This document shows positions 63,443 through 64,000 of a stretch of DNA of 64,000 bases, one piece after another. The notes beneath the pieces were generated by a model. It had not been told where the DNA came from. It saw nothing but the letters and a program-made list of their open reading frames with translations, and made no database searches. Every line of letters starts with the position of its first letter. Within the stretch, counting starts at the first letter, position 1. Origin of the DNA: Saccharothrix sp. NRRL B-16314. Its GTDB lineage: Bacteria > Actinomycetota > Actinomycetes > Mycobacteriales > Pseudonocardiaceae. The stretch lies in assembly GCF_000716595.1 (NCBI RefSeq), contig NZ_JNXC01000022.1, positions 62,001 through 126,000 of the forward strand. Reading direction: 5' to 3'. Both the position numbers and the translations under genes were made by a program.

Positions 63443-64000
63443 TCAGTCGACCTCGGGGCGCTTGACCTGCTGTTCTATCGCGCCCGACGCTCGTTCGAGG
63501 AAGCGCAGCAGCTCCACCGGGAACGGCAGCACCAGCGTCGAGTTCTTCTCCGCGGCCACCTCCACGATGGTCTGGAGCAGCCGGAGCTGGAGCGCGGCGG
63601 GCGCCTGGGTCATGGCCACCGCCGCCTCGGACAGCTTCTTCGACGCCTGCAGCTCGCCGTCCGCGGTGATGATCCGGGCCCGCCGCTCCCGCTCCGCCTC
63701 GGCCTGCCGCGACATGGACCGCTTCATGCTCTCCGGCAGCGCCACGTCCTTGATCTCGACCCGGTCGATCTCGATGCCCCACGACAGCGCCGGGTTGTCG
63801 ATCATCAGCTCGAGGCCCTGGTTGAGGCGTTCCCGGTTGGACAGGAGGTCGTCCAACTCGCTCTTGCCGATGATCGAGCGCAACGACGTCTGCGCGACCT
63901 GGAGCATGGCGAACCGGTAGTCCTCGACGCTGACCACCGCCCGGACCGGGTCGACCACCTTGAAGTAGACGACGGCGTCCACGCGCACGGTGACGTTGTC
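63443..64000 (-). CDS. Stomatin/slipin-like SPFH protein, C-terminal part
   Basis: The frame is open to the last base of the window, so the N-terminal membrane helix is outside. The visible 185 residues belong to the SPFH/prohibitin domain: [34 protein letters not shown] and [18 protein letters not shown]. The helical [19 protein letters not shown] and the short tail [11 protein letters not shown] follow. Such proteins form membrane-bound oligomers and are usually paired with an NfeD protease-like gene. Confidence 0.88.
   Translation of the reverse strand, partial: DNVTVRVDAVVYFKVVDPVRAVVSVEDYRFAMLQVAQTSLRSIIGKSELDDLLSNRERLNQGLELMIDNPALSWGIEIDRVEIKDVALPESMKRSMSRQAEAERERRARIITADGELQASKKLSEAAVAMTQAPAALQLRLLQTIVEVAAEKNSTLVLPFPVELLRFLERASGAIEQQVKRPEVD

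Overview
The window is very GC-rich, with dense genes, frequent GTG/TTG starts and many 1-4 base start/stop overlaps. It looks like an actinomycete chromosome, most likely Pseudonocardiaceae (Saccharothrix/Lentzea/Actinosynnema-like). Support comes from a MabA-InhA-ferrochelatase cluster, a mycothiol-dependent isomerase-family protein, a ~940-residue AcnA, CebR-type operators and Thr/Ser-rich cellulase linkers. The genus is an inference. I saw no rRNA, tRNA, insertion sequence, CRISPR array or replication origin.

Layout. 1-5.5 kb: end of a secreted TAP-like peptidase, two paralogous membrane proteins, and an MMPL exporter divergent from its probable TetR repressor across a twin operator. 5.5-16 kb: secreted VWA/Ig protein, macro-domain hydrolase, aconitase, a small ABC transporter, a Pro/Gln-rich membrane-anchored protein, an atypical sirtuin and an alpha-carbonic anhydrase. 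16-25 kb: acyl-CoA synthetase, RipA-like NlpC/P60 hydrolase, a bacterial voltage-gated cation channel, a tandem-GGDEF protein, MerR regulator, mycothiol-dependent isomerase-like protein, MHYT membrane sensor and MobA. 25-33.5 kb: a MoxR-DUF58-BatA operon, a DUF5655 protein, a TAXI solute-binding lipoprotein coupled to a two-component system, a GAF-ANTAR regulator and two small proteins.

33.5-48 kb is a cellulose-degradation locus. It holds a GH6 endoglucanase, secreted GH3 beta-glucosidase, GH9 and GH48 cellulases, an intracellular GH3 with its own LacI regulator, and CutA. A second GH6 enzyme (cellobiohydrolase type) lies apart at 55.3-56.9 kb. Six copies of a TGGGAGCGCTCCCA palindrome, the operator of CebR/CelR-type repressors, sit before GH6, GH3, GH9 and the distant GH6. 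Together the enzymes form a complete secreted set: endo-acting, processive, two exo-acting enzymes and beta-glucosidase. The distant GH6 gene appears damaged, because its signal peptide is out of frame with the enzyme.

48-64 kb: fused FAD/Fe-S oxidoreductase, fabG-inhA-hemH with a YcxB-like protein, an APH(6)-like kinase, a ChlI-like AAA+/VWA pair, cytochrome oxidase subunit I and the start of a stomatin-like gene.

The most unusual structure is a pair of intergenic inverted-repeat cassettes (28775-29004 and 48011-48186). They are built from ~20-base units of two related types and each fills the gap between two convergent genes exactly. I recognise no described family matching them.
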